Shown here: one piece after another, positions 7,270 through 15,274 of the stretch
Layout of the letters: each line of letters opens with the position of its first letter
Position numbering within the stretch: the stretch's first letter is position 1
Assembly: GCA_025358395.1 (NCBI GenBank)
Contig: JANYJT010000004.1
Location: forward strand, 1 to 49,436
DNA length: 49,436 nt
Direction of reading: 5' to 3'
Source of the DNA: Bacteroidia bacterium
Lineage (GTDB): Bacteria > Bacteroidota > Bacteroidia > Bacteroidales > Prolixibacteraceae
Notes under the pieces: model-generated
Told to the model about the DNA's origin: nothing
The model's input: only the letters and a program-made list of their open reading frames with translations
The model's database searches: none
Position numbers and translations under genes: made by a program

Positions 7270-9012
7270 ATGAAAAAGACAAATGAAATCACGCAGGATT
7301 CTTCTTCGCAGGCAATAACCTGTTCACTCAAAATGTTGCCCGAAGATCAATGGATCCCGGCTTCTGAAACCGCAATCCGAATCAATCCAGCCAACAAAAC
7401 ACACCTGCATCAGCTTAGGAATACCATCCCAACCGGAGTCATTCCTCCACCGCATCTTGCGCTACTCACAGCTAAAAGATGGCCGTCAACGGGAGTAAAC
7501 CTTACAGTAGGCTTCATGGGTACTGTCGATGCAGCATTGCGCACACGGATCATTTCGCATATGAATGCCTGGGGACAGTGTTGCAATGCCGGGTTTACAG
7601 AAACAAATGTAAATCCACAGGTTCGCATTAGCCTCACAGGCAACGGCTATTGGTCTTATCTGGGAACGGATATTCTGCACATACCTGCAAATCAAGCTAC
7701 TATGAATCTGCAAGGATTTAGCATGAGTACGCCAGAATCAGAATATCACAGGGTGGTACGTCATGAAACCGGACATACACTGGGTTTCCCGCACGAGCAT
7801 ATGCGCAGTGAGATTGTAGCAAGAATTGATCCCGCTAAGGCGAAAGCTTACTTCCTGGCCAGCGATGGTTGGGATGCAGCCATGGTGACAGCCCAGGTAC
7901 TTACGCCATTAGACAATTCCGCACTTATTGCTACTGCCCATGCAGACCCTAATTCCATTATGTGCTATTGGTTACCGGCAACCATCATGAAAGACAATAT
8001 TGCAGTGGTCGGAGGGACAGATATCGATTCGCAGGATGCTCAATTTGCAGGAGCTGTTTATCCATTAAACCGGTGGGGAGGCTATGAGAGTTTGGGGGGT
8101 ATAATAACCACCGCACCTCATGCTGTATGCTGGGGAACAAATAGAATAGACGTATTTGCCCGGGGAACTGATAATGCGCTCTATCACAAATGGTGGGACG
8201 GACACGCCTGGGGAGGATGGGAATCTTTGGGAGGTATTATCACCAGCGATCCTATAGCAGTTAGTTGGGGTGCAAACAGAATTGATGTCTTCGCGCAAGG
8301 AACCGACGGAGCTGTTTATCACAAATGGTGGGATGGTCATGCCTGGGGTGGATGGGAATCCCTTGGAGGAAGCATTACCAGCAATATTTCAGCGGTCAGT
8401 TGGGGACCCAACCGGATAGATTTGTTTGCCAGGGGAACCGACAATGCCTTGTATCACAAATGGTGGGACGGTCATGCCTGGGGCGGATGGGAATCTTTGG
8501 GCGGAGCTATCACCACGGATCCTTCTGCAGTGTGCTGGGGAAATAATCGGATTGATGTGTTTGCCAGAGGTACCGACAATGCCTTGTATCACAAATGGTG
8601 GGACGGGCACGCCTGGGGTGGATGGGAATCACTTGGGGGAAGCATCACAACCAATCCTTCGGCCGTGAGCTGGGGACCCAATCGTCTTGATATTTTTGCC
8701 AGGGGTCTTGACAATGCCCTGTATCACAAATGGTGGGACGGACACTCCTGGGGTGGATGGGAATCCCTGGGCGGAATAATTACAACCGATCCTGCCGCAG
8801 TTTGCTGGGGTTTCAATCGGATTGATGTATTCGCCAGGGGTACCGATAATGCCGTTTATCATAAATGGTGGGACGGACACTCATGGGGTGGATGGGAATC
8901 CCTGGGAGGTATAATTACCAGCAATATTTCAGCTGTCAGCTGGACTGGCGGTCGACTTGACATTTTTGCCAGGGGTACCGATAATGCCATGTATCACAAG
9001 TGGTTTAGCTAA
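7270..9012 (+). CDS. Astacin-like metalloprotease fused to a seven-bladed PLL-type lectin propeller
   Basis: This 580-residue protein has two clear parts. Residues about 60-260 form a metzincin zinc protease: the zinc motif HExxHxxGFxHE lies at H165-E176 ([12 protein letters not shown]), and the Met-turn SIMCY lies at residues 229-233, as in astacins. Residues 269-580 are seven tandem repeats of 45 residues (the last is 42), each with WGGWESLGG, an [11 protein letters not shown] core and YHKWWDGH. These resemble the PLL/fucose-binding seven-bladed propeller lectins of Photorhabdus. No signal peptide is visible, so export probably depends on the eCIS or lysis. It lies between PAAR and gp25, inside the structural operon. 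I infer a role as tip-borne cargo, or as a surface-binding and proteolytic component used in place of a fibre. Confidence 0.88.
   Translation: MKKTNEITQDSSSQAITCSLKMLPEDQWIPASETAIRINPANKTHLHQLRNTIPTGVIPPPHLALLTAKRWPSTGVNLTVGFMGTVDAALRTRIISHMNAWGQCCNAGFTETNVNPQVRISLTGNGYWSYLGTDILHIPANQATMNLQGFSMSTPESEYHRVVRHETGHTLGFPHEHMRSEIVARIDPAKAKAYFLASDGWDAAMVTAQVLTPLDNSALIATAHADPNSIMCYWLPATIMKDNIAVVGGTDIDSQDAQFAGAVYPLNRWGGYESLGGIITTAPHAVCWGTNRIDVFARGTDNALYHKWWDGHAWGGWESLGGIITSDPIAVSWGANRIDVFAQGTDGAVYHKWWDGHAWGGWESLGGSITSNISAVSWGPNRIDLFARGTDNALYHKWWDGHAWGGWESLGGAITTDPSAVCWGNNRIDVFARGTDNALYHKWWDGHAWGGWESLGGSITTNPSAVSWGPNRLDIFARGLDNALYHKWWDGHSWGGWESLGGIITTDPAAVCWGFNRIDVFARGTDNAVYHKWWDGHSWGGWESLGGIITSNISAVSWTGGRLDIFARGTDNAMYHKWFS
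8074..9009 (+). repeat. Seven in-frame 135-bp tandem repeats encoding propeller blades
   Basis: Starting at the TGG codon at 8074, the DNA repeats every 135 bases for seven units, the last shortened to 126. Units are strongly conserved in sequence and more so in protein, and many differences are synonymous. One unit encodes one 45-residue blade. The run ends at the stop codon, so blade number equals seven, the count needed to close a PLL-type propeller. Such repeats are prone to recombination that adds or removes blades. Confidence 0.95.
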
Positions 9013-9061
9013 TAATGGGTTCTTAAAAAATTCTAACACACAACACTGAATTGCCGGCAAA

Positions 9062-9517
9062 ATGGAAGACAATAAACCAGATATTTCATATACCTCATTC
9101 CTGGGCAATGGATGGAGTTTCCCTCCTGAATTTATTTCGGAAACATCCGAAGTAGCCATGACTGCCAATGAAGAGGATATTCAGGCGAGTCTGAAGATAA
9201 TGCTGGGAACCGCCGCTGGCGAGCGGTTTATGAATCCAAAATACGGTCTTGATTTGCATGAGATGCTTTTCGAGCCGATGGGTACTACCGCCAAAACATT
9301 GCTGAAAGACCGCGTAAAATATGCCATCCTTATTTATGAGCCACGGATCAATCTGCTTTCCCTGGAATTGGATACTTCAGCAGAACCGGAGGGTCGGATT
9401 AGTATCATACTCGAATATATCATCAGGTCTACAAACTCACGATACAATCTGGTATTTCCATTCTATACAACAGACAGCAATGAAGTGCGTAAAACAGTTG
9501 ATTTTAACAACAGCTAG
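9062..9517 (+). CDS. eCIS gp25-like baseplate protein (Afp9-like)
   Basis: This 151-residue protein is a member of the gp25/GPW lysozyme-like baseplate family, which initiates sheath assembly at the wedge. Recognisable features are the central NEEDIQASLKIMLGT and GERFMNPKYGLDLHEMLFEPM segments (about residues 36-75), then LKDRVKYAILIYEPRINL. This is the classic GPW pattern, in which an ERxMxPxxG motif is followed by a helix. The family is structural despite its lysozyme-like name. It lies 49 bases after the lectin-protease gene and 11 bases before the first large baseplate gene. Confidence 0.93.
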   Translation: MEDNKPDISYTSFLGNGWSFPPEFISETSEVAMTANEEDIQASLKIMLGTAAGERFMNPKYGLDLHEMLFEPMGTTAKTLLKDRVKYAILIYEPRINLLSLELDTSAEPEGRISIILEYIIRSTNSRYNLVFPFYTTDSNEVRKTVDFNNS

Positions 9518-9528
9518 CAAAACCCATT

Positions 9529-12500
9529 ATGGCGGTACAAGACATCATACAAAACCTCATCTTTCGGCACGGACAATCTCAGGATATGCGTATGCCGGAA
9601 GAGCTGGGTGTGCATTTTGCCGATATTGACGAACGCTCGGATGAAGAGCTGCTGCTCTTTGCACAAAAATTCGCCGGGTTTGTCAAATTTTATCCGAAAG
9701 ATCCATCCAAACCTATTGGAAACTGGACCGGATTTTTTCCTCCCGATTTGAAGGAGATTCGTCAGCTGCTACAAAATATAAATGGAGATGTGCCTCCTCA
9801 CCTGGCTCTCTTTGTTAGCTTTTTAAAATTGTACCAGGCAGGTCCACAGGAAAATATCAATAAGTTTACAGGAAGTCATCTGGATTTTTTCTTTTCGGAT
9901 ATTTTGCGGTTTGCTCAAAAGCCGGCTGTTCCCGATAAGGCGCATGTTATTCTTGAACTAAAAAAGAACGCATCCCAAATAAGCATTGGCACAAAAGATG
10001 TTTTTTCGGCTGGCAAGGACAATACGAAGGTAGAATTGGTCTATACACCTACCGGTGAAACGGTCATAAACAATGCCATAATAGAGAAGCTGAGTTCTTT
10101 TTACTATGACAAAACCGGCCATGGAACAATCCGTTATGCTCCCATTGCTAATTCTTCTGATGGGATGGGAGGTAAATTGTTGGGAGATGAACCCAAATGG
10201 CAGGCTTTTGGGAATGGGAAAAATCCACCGGTAGAGATCGGTTTTGCCATTGCCTCACCGGTCCTCAGAATGCAGGAGGGCTCGAGAAAAGTTAACCTCA
10301 CTTTGACGCTTTCCAATGTGGATGGCACATTGATCAATGACACAACGCTTAAAGGGGCATTTGACCTTTATCTTACCGGAGAGAAAAGCTGGATAGGCCC
10401 TTATGCGGTGGTTCCTGCCATCACAAGCGGAAACACCCTGCTTTTCTCCTTTACCGTGCCTGCTACCGAGAAGGCTGTAGTCGATTATGATGTGGCAATT
10501 CATGGATACCGTTATACGACCCAATCGCCTGTTATTCAGGTGCTATTGAAGACGGGACAATCTGCATCAGCGTTGGGCTACAATGATTTTGCCGGAGTAA
10601 AAATCAAAAAGGCTAAAGTGGCGGTGGAAGTCGCTGGTGTTACTTCTATTTCGCTTGAGGGCGACCAGGGAATTCTCAATGCCAGGAAGCCATTTACCCC
10701 TTTTGGACCAATACCGACAAAGGGTTCGACCTTCCTGGTAGGCTATGAAGAAGCACTTTCAAAAAAAATTACAGAGTTGTCACTGTCAGTTGCATGGAAG
10801 AATCCACCAGCGAGTTTTGGTACTTACTACAGCGCATATGGTGAGACTGTCAATAACAATAGCTTCACTGCGGATGTTGTTTTTTCATACAAAGGCAACC
10901 CTAATTTTACCCAAAGCAATGTGCACCTGTTCGATACCTCCAATGCTGCCTCGCAGCACGATGTGACTTTTACACCCGGTTTTCTTCCCTTTACTGTTTT
11001 CTATCCGATTAGTTTACAGGTATATAGTCTTCAGCAAACAGGAACAGTCTGGGCGAATTCATTCTTGCAGCAAATGTCTTTTTATAGTCCGGTACTTATC
11101 AATAAGCCGGCTATCCCGGAACCGGCAAAAGGCTTTATTCGCTTTACATTGAATAAAAGTTTCTACCATGCCGAGTATCCAAAGAAGACCGTAGAGAACA
11201 TTCTTAGCTATTCAAAACAAGATGGCGCAACACCAGCTTATGTAGCACTAAACGAGCCATATACGCCAGTTATACAAAGCATATCGCTTTCCTATAAAGC
11301 CTCTTCAGACGATGTAAGCATCAATACCCTATCGCTGGATGATTTTACAAACGATGAGATACAATTTTTCCAAATAGCCTATTTCGGTCAGATTCAGGAA
11401 CACAGTTATCAAAGGAATCAATTTAATTTTTTGGTTGACAAATCAGTGTCCCTTTTCCCTGAATATAAAAACGAGGGAGAATTGGTTATCGGATTCAGTA
11501 ATTTAAAAGCCGGCGACAGCATAAGCGTGCTTTTTCAGGTGGCAGAAGGAAGCGAAGATCCGGATCTTGAGCAGGTAAACATTGACTGGACTGTCCTTTG
11601 CGACAATTACTGGAAGTCAATGGCCAAAAGTGAGGTCGTACTCGATACTACCAATAAGTTGCTGCGGAGTGGGATCATCAAATTTGTTGTGCCTCATGAT
11701 GCCACTACATCAAACAGTCTCATGCCGGTCGACCGGATTTGGATCAAGGCAGCCATCAGAAAGAATGTGAAAGCCGTTTGTCAGTTGGTTTCAGTCGTTG
11801 CAAATGCATTGGAAGTGCAATTCGCTGATTTGCAAAACGATCCGAATCATTTGGTCTACCCTTTGGAGAAAAGTAAAATTACAAAATTGAAAGATGGCAA
11901 CGCCTCGATAAAGAGTGTAACACAGCCATTCGCCTCTTTTGGCGGCATGCAAAAGGAGACTCACAATGCATTGTATACCCGCGGTTCCGAACGTCTGCGT
12001 CACAAAAACAGGGCCATCTCAAGTTGGGATTATGAGCGGTTGGTGCTTGAATCATTTCCTGAGGTTCACAAAGTTAAATGCATCCCGCATGCTAAATTCG
12101 TTCCGTCTATGAATAAATATTGCTGGTTGGCTCCGGGCAATGTGGTGTTGGTTGTCGTTCCCGATCTGACCAACAAAAATGCGGTCGACCCACTGGCCCC
12201 CAAAGTGAATGGCAACACGATCAGTAGTATCACCAAATTGGTGAATTCCCATTCGGGGATGCAGGTAAATATAAAGGTTAAAAATCCGTCATACCAGAAG
12301 CTTAGACTCGCTTTTAAAGTGAAATTTCATGAGGGATATGAATTTAATTTTTACTCCGAAAGACTCAGGGAACAAATTAAGCAATTCCTATCCCCTTGGG
12401 CTTATGCTTCAGGAAAAGAGATCTCCTTCGGAGGAAAGATATACAAATCGGTGCTGCTAGACTTCGTAGAGGAAATTGAGTATGTCGATTACATAGAGGA

Positions 12501-12621
12501 TTTTTATCTCTACAGCATATCTGAATTGACCGGTCAGTCGGGCGACCTCAATGAAGTTCAACCTGAAACGCCTGATACGATTCTCGTGTCGGATCAAACA
12601 CACATCATCAACGAAATTTAA
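9529..12621 (+). CDS. Large eCIS baseplate protein (gpJ/Afp11-like)
   Basis: This 1,030-residue protein is a baseplate wedge component related to phage gpJ/gp6 and Afp11. The N-terminus (RMPEELGVHFADIDERSDEELL) and the C-terminal part from about residue 810, with GSERLRHKNRAISSWDYERLVLE, VVVPDL and a final LSPWAYASGKEISFGGKIY, are typical. The middle (about residues 130-800) is a long beta-rich region. In the Algoriphagus eCIS large baseplate extensions form a cage round the spike, and I infer this middle region could do the same. It is 14 bases from the next baseplate gene. Confidence 0.88.
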   Translation: MAVQDIIQNLIFRHGQSQDMRMPEELGVHFADIDERSDEELLLFAQKFAGFVKFYPKDPSKPIGNWTGFFPPDLKEIRQLLQNINGDVPPHLALFVSFLKLYQAGPQENINKFTGSHLDFFFSDILRFAQKPAVPDKAHVILELKKNASQISIGTKDVFSAGKDNTKVELVYTPTGETVINNAIIEKLSSFYYDKTGHGTIRYAPIANSSDGMGGKLLGDEPKWQAFGNGKNPPVEIGFAIASPVLRMQEGSRKVNLTLTLSNVDGTLINDTTLKGAFDLYLTGEKSWIGPYAVVPAITSGNTLLFSFTVPATEKAVVDYDVAIHGYRYTTQSPVIQVLLKTGQSASALGYNDFAGVKIKKAKVAVEVAGVTSISLEGDQGILNARKPFTPFGPIPTKGSTFLVGYEEALSKKITELSLSVAWKNPPASFGTYYSAYGETVNNNSFTADVVFSYKGNPNFTQSNVHLFDTSNAASQHDVTFTPGFLPFTVFYPISLQVYSLQQTGTVWANSFLQQMSFYSPVLINKPAIPEPAKGFIRFTLNKSFYHAEYPKKTVENILSYSKQDGATPAYVALNEPYTPVIQSISLSYKASSDDVSINTLSLDDFTNDEIQFFQIAYFGQIQEHSYQRNQFNFLVDKSVSLFPEYKNEGELVIGFSNLKAGDSISVLFQVAEGSEDPDLEQVNIDWTVLCDNYWKSMAKSEVVLDTTNKLLRSGIIKFVVPHDATTSNSLMPVDRIWIKAAIRKNVKAVCQLVSVVANALEVQFADLQNDPNHLVYPLEKSKITKLKDGNASIKSVTQPFASFGGMQKETHNALYTRGSERLRHKNRAISSWDYERLVLESFPEVHKVKCIPHAKFVPSMNKYCWLAPGNVVLVVVPDLTNKNAVDPLAPKVNGNTISSITKLVNSHSGMQVNIKVKNPSYQKLRLAFKVKFHEGYEFNFYSERLREQIKQFLSPWAYASGKEISFGGKIYKSVLLDFVEEIEYVDYIEDFYLYSISELTGQSGDLNEVQPETPDTILVSDQTHIINEI

Positions 12622-12635
12622 TAACAAGAAAGAGC

Positions 12636-15242
12636 ATGTTGGCTGAACTGATCATACCAAAGAATAACAAGAAAGAGCTTGCACTCGATCACAAACAGCT
12701 ATATGCCATGGGTCTTCGGCATGTGCAGGAACTTTCCGGCAAGATATGGACCGATTACAATGTGCATGATCCGGGTATTACCATTCTGGAACTCCTGGCC
12801 TATTCACTCACAGACCTTGGATACCGTAGCAACTATCCGGTGAAGGATCTCCTGGCCACCGAAAAGGATAATGTGGCCAATATGGCCAAACAGTTTTTTA
12901 CGGCCAGACAGATATTTCCCAACAGGGCCTTAACGCTCAATGACTATCGAAAGCTTCTTGTTGACCAGGAAGGGGTCAAAAATGGGTGGATTTCCAAGCA
13001 TGAACTATCCTATTTCGCGGATACAGTTCTTGGAGAATTGCGAACTGACAATCCAGGACTCGAAGGTATTGAAGAGATTAAAATTGCCGGATTGTACAAT
13101 GTGACGATTGAATATGACGATAATATAACCACGACTGCCAAAAAGGAAGGGATAAAAAAAAGCGTGCTCAGCCTGCTTCAATCGAATAGAAATTTATGCG
13201 AAGATTTTGTTGGTTACACGGAAATTGAGAATCAGCTTTTTAATCTCTGCTGTGATTTGGAGTTGGAGAGTTCGGCAGATGTTTCTGCAGTGAAAGCCGA
13301 AATATATTACCGGGTTCAAAACTACCTCTGTCCCTCCATCCGCTTTTATTCATTGAGTGAGATGCTTGAGCGAAAGAAGGAGGATGGTACCCAATATTCT
13401 GCAGATGAAATTTTTGATGGACCAGCACTGAACACAGGTTTCATTGATGATTATGAGCTTGAAAAAGCTGAGTTGCGAACATCAATTAATCTGTCAGATA
13501 TCATCAACCTGATCATGGATATCCGGGGAGTAGTGGCTGTACGCGACATATTGGTGATCCCTTTTCCTGAGCAGCCTGATACGCCTGCCATACCACCTGA
13601 AAACAAGTGGGTAGTTCCTGTCATTCCCGGCAGAAAGCCCACCCTGCCAATCGATTTTATTGAAGACACCAACTATTTTTTGAAGTTTTTCAAACGCAAC
13701 ATGCCGGTTTATCCTCAGGTAGGCAAAGTCATGGCTAAATTGGGTGAGTTGTATGCGGTATTTCAGGATAAACCATCTTCAGGCGCTACAAATGACCTGC
13801 CAATTCCGCTTGGAAAATTCAGGAATCCTGAAAAATACTACTCATTCCAAAATGATTTTCCGGCACTTTACGGACTTAGTGAAGCCGGCCTGTCCGTTAC
13901 CGCGACAGATGAACGCATTGCCTTAGCTGCGCAGCTCAAGGCATACCTCCTATTTTTCGATCAGCTGATGGCCAATTACTTTTCTCAATTGAGTCATCTT
14001 AAAGAACTTTTCTCAACCGACCCAACAATTGAACGCACTTATTTTTATCAGGTAGTTGACTCCTTTACCGAATACGAGAAAATTTATGGTCCGACAGGAG
14101 TTGACATCCTGACTACTTTGGAAACCATGACAGAGGATCAGTTGGTGCATACCGACCGCCGTAACCGCTTTCTGGATCACCTGATTTCGCGCTTTGCCGA
14201 GCGGTTCACAGATTTTGCCAATCTGGTTCATACTGCCCTAGGCGCAAGTCCGGAATCAATTGCCCGTTACAAGTGTGATTTTTTGGCGAACTATCCGGTC
14301 ATCAGCAGCGAGCGGGCGCTGGCCTATAACTACAGCCTCAGCGGAGAATTCGATCTGTGGAACAGCTCAAATGTATCAGGACTCGAAAAAAGGCTTGCCA
14401 AATTATTGGCTATCCCAAATTTTACACGCCGGAATCTCAGTTCTGTGAACTATACGATCTATTCCGAAATTGATAGCACTCCTGGTGATGAATTTAGGTT
14501 CAGGGTAAGAAATAGCCAAACAGGTAAAATTATCCTGAGCAGCAGCACGCATTACCTGACTGAGGACAAGGCACTTGAAGCGATGAAAATGGCCATCCAG
14601 TCCGGCATGCAACCATCCGGGTACGAAAAGAAGAAAACCATCGATAACCGGTATTATTTCAATGTGAAAGATAGTTCAGGGAAAGTAATTGCCAGACGAA
14701 TTGAGTATTTCGATACTGAAGAAGCGATGAATGCCGCACTGGATGATCTTATCAATTATCTGCAGCGCAACTACAGCGATGAAGGGCTGTTTCTGATAGA
14801 AAATATCCTGCTCAGGCAGGACCGGGAAGGAGATTCGTTTTTGCCGGTATGCAAGGCTTCAGCACAGACTTCATGTGCAGATTTCGACCCCTATTCCTAT
14901 CGGATCCATGTAATACTTCCGGCCGAAAACGGACGATTTAAAAACATGCCTTTCCGAAGGTTTGTAGAAGAGATCATCCGCGAAGAAACACCGGCGCATA
15001 TCCTGCCGAAAATATGTTGGATCAGCAAGGACGATATGTCTGTGCTTGAAAACGCTTACCACGACTGGATTTTGTTGAAAAGTGGGAAAGAGGGAAATGA
15101 TCGCCTTAAGAAATTAAACAATTTCATAGAGTCACTTTATGAAGTCAGAAACATCTATCCCTCTGAATTACTCAGGGCTTGCGACACCGACGAACCAAAA
15201 TTTGTCCTTGGTGATACCGCCATTGGTTCAGAGGAAAACTAA
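12636..15242 (+). CDS. Large eCIS baseplate protein (Afp12-like) with embedded YegP/DUF1508-like repeats
   Basis: This 868-residue baseplate wedge protein shows the diagnostic eCIS motif WTDYNVHDPGITILELLAYSLTDLGYR near residues 38-62, together with the characteristic beginning that includes ELALDHKQLYAMGLRHVQEL (shortened quotes of one continuous N-terminus). The C-terminus has RIHVILPAENGRFKNMPFRRFVEEIIREETPAHI split over about residues 755-790, typical of Afp12 homologues. Between about residues 610 and 710 lie two short segments, DEFRFRVRNSQTGKIILSSS and RYYFNVKDSSGKVIARR, each followed by a helix. They resemble tandem YegP-type (DUF1508) units and look like an insertion. The gene is 14 bases after its partner. 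Confidence 0.88.
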   Translation: MLAELIIPKNNKKELALDHKQLYAMGLRHVQELSGKIWTDYNVHDPGITILELLAYSLTDLGYRSNYPVKDLLATEKDNVANMAKQFFTARQIFPNRALTLNDYRKLLVDQEGVKNGWISKHELSYFADTVLGELRTDNPGLEGIEEIKIAGLYNVTIEYDDNITTTAKKEGIKKSVLSLLQSNRNLCEDFVGYTEIENQLFNLCCDLELESSADVSAVKAEIYYRVQNYLCPSIRFYSLSEMLERKKEDGTQYSADEIFDGPALNTGFIDDYELEKAELRTSINLSDIINLIMDIRGVVAVRDILVIPFPEQPDTPAIPPENKWVVPVIPGRKPTLPIDFIEDTNYFLKFFKRNMPVYPQVGKVMAKLGELYAVFQDKPSSGATNDLPIPLGKFRNPEKYYSFQNDFPALYGLSEAGLSVTATDERIALAAQLKAYLLFFDQLMANYFSQLSHLKELFSTDPTIERTYFYQVVDSFTEYEKIYGPTGVDILTTLETMTEDQLVHTDRRNRFLDHLISRFAERFTDFANLVHTALGASPESIARYKCDFLANYPVISSERALAYNYSLSGEFDLWNSSNVSGLEKRLAKLLAIPNFTRRNLSSVNYTIYSEIDSTPGDEFRFRVRNSQTGKIILSSSTHYLTEDKALEAMKMAIQSGMQPSGYEKKKTIDNRYYFNVKDSSGKVIARRIEYFDTEEAMNAALDDLINYLQRNYSDEGLFLIENILLRQDREGDSFLPVCKASAQTSCADFDPYSYRIHVILPAENGRFKNMPFRRFVEEIIREETPAHILPKICWISKDDMSVLENAYHDWILLKSGKEGNDRLKKLNNFIESLYEVRNIYPSELLRACDTDEPKFVLGDTAIGSEEN

Positions 15243-15274
15243 TAATGTAAATAACGCACTTAAATAATGACATC

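Noticed and set aside
8074..9009. Regular 135-bp repeats that might be taken for a CRISPR array
   Set aside because: The repeats are in frame, encode propeller blades, have no unique spacers and lie inside an intact coding region.
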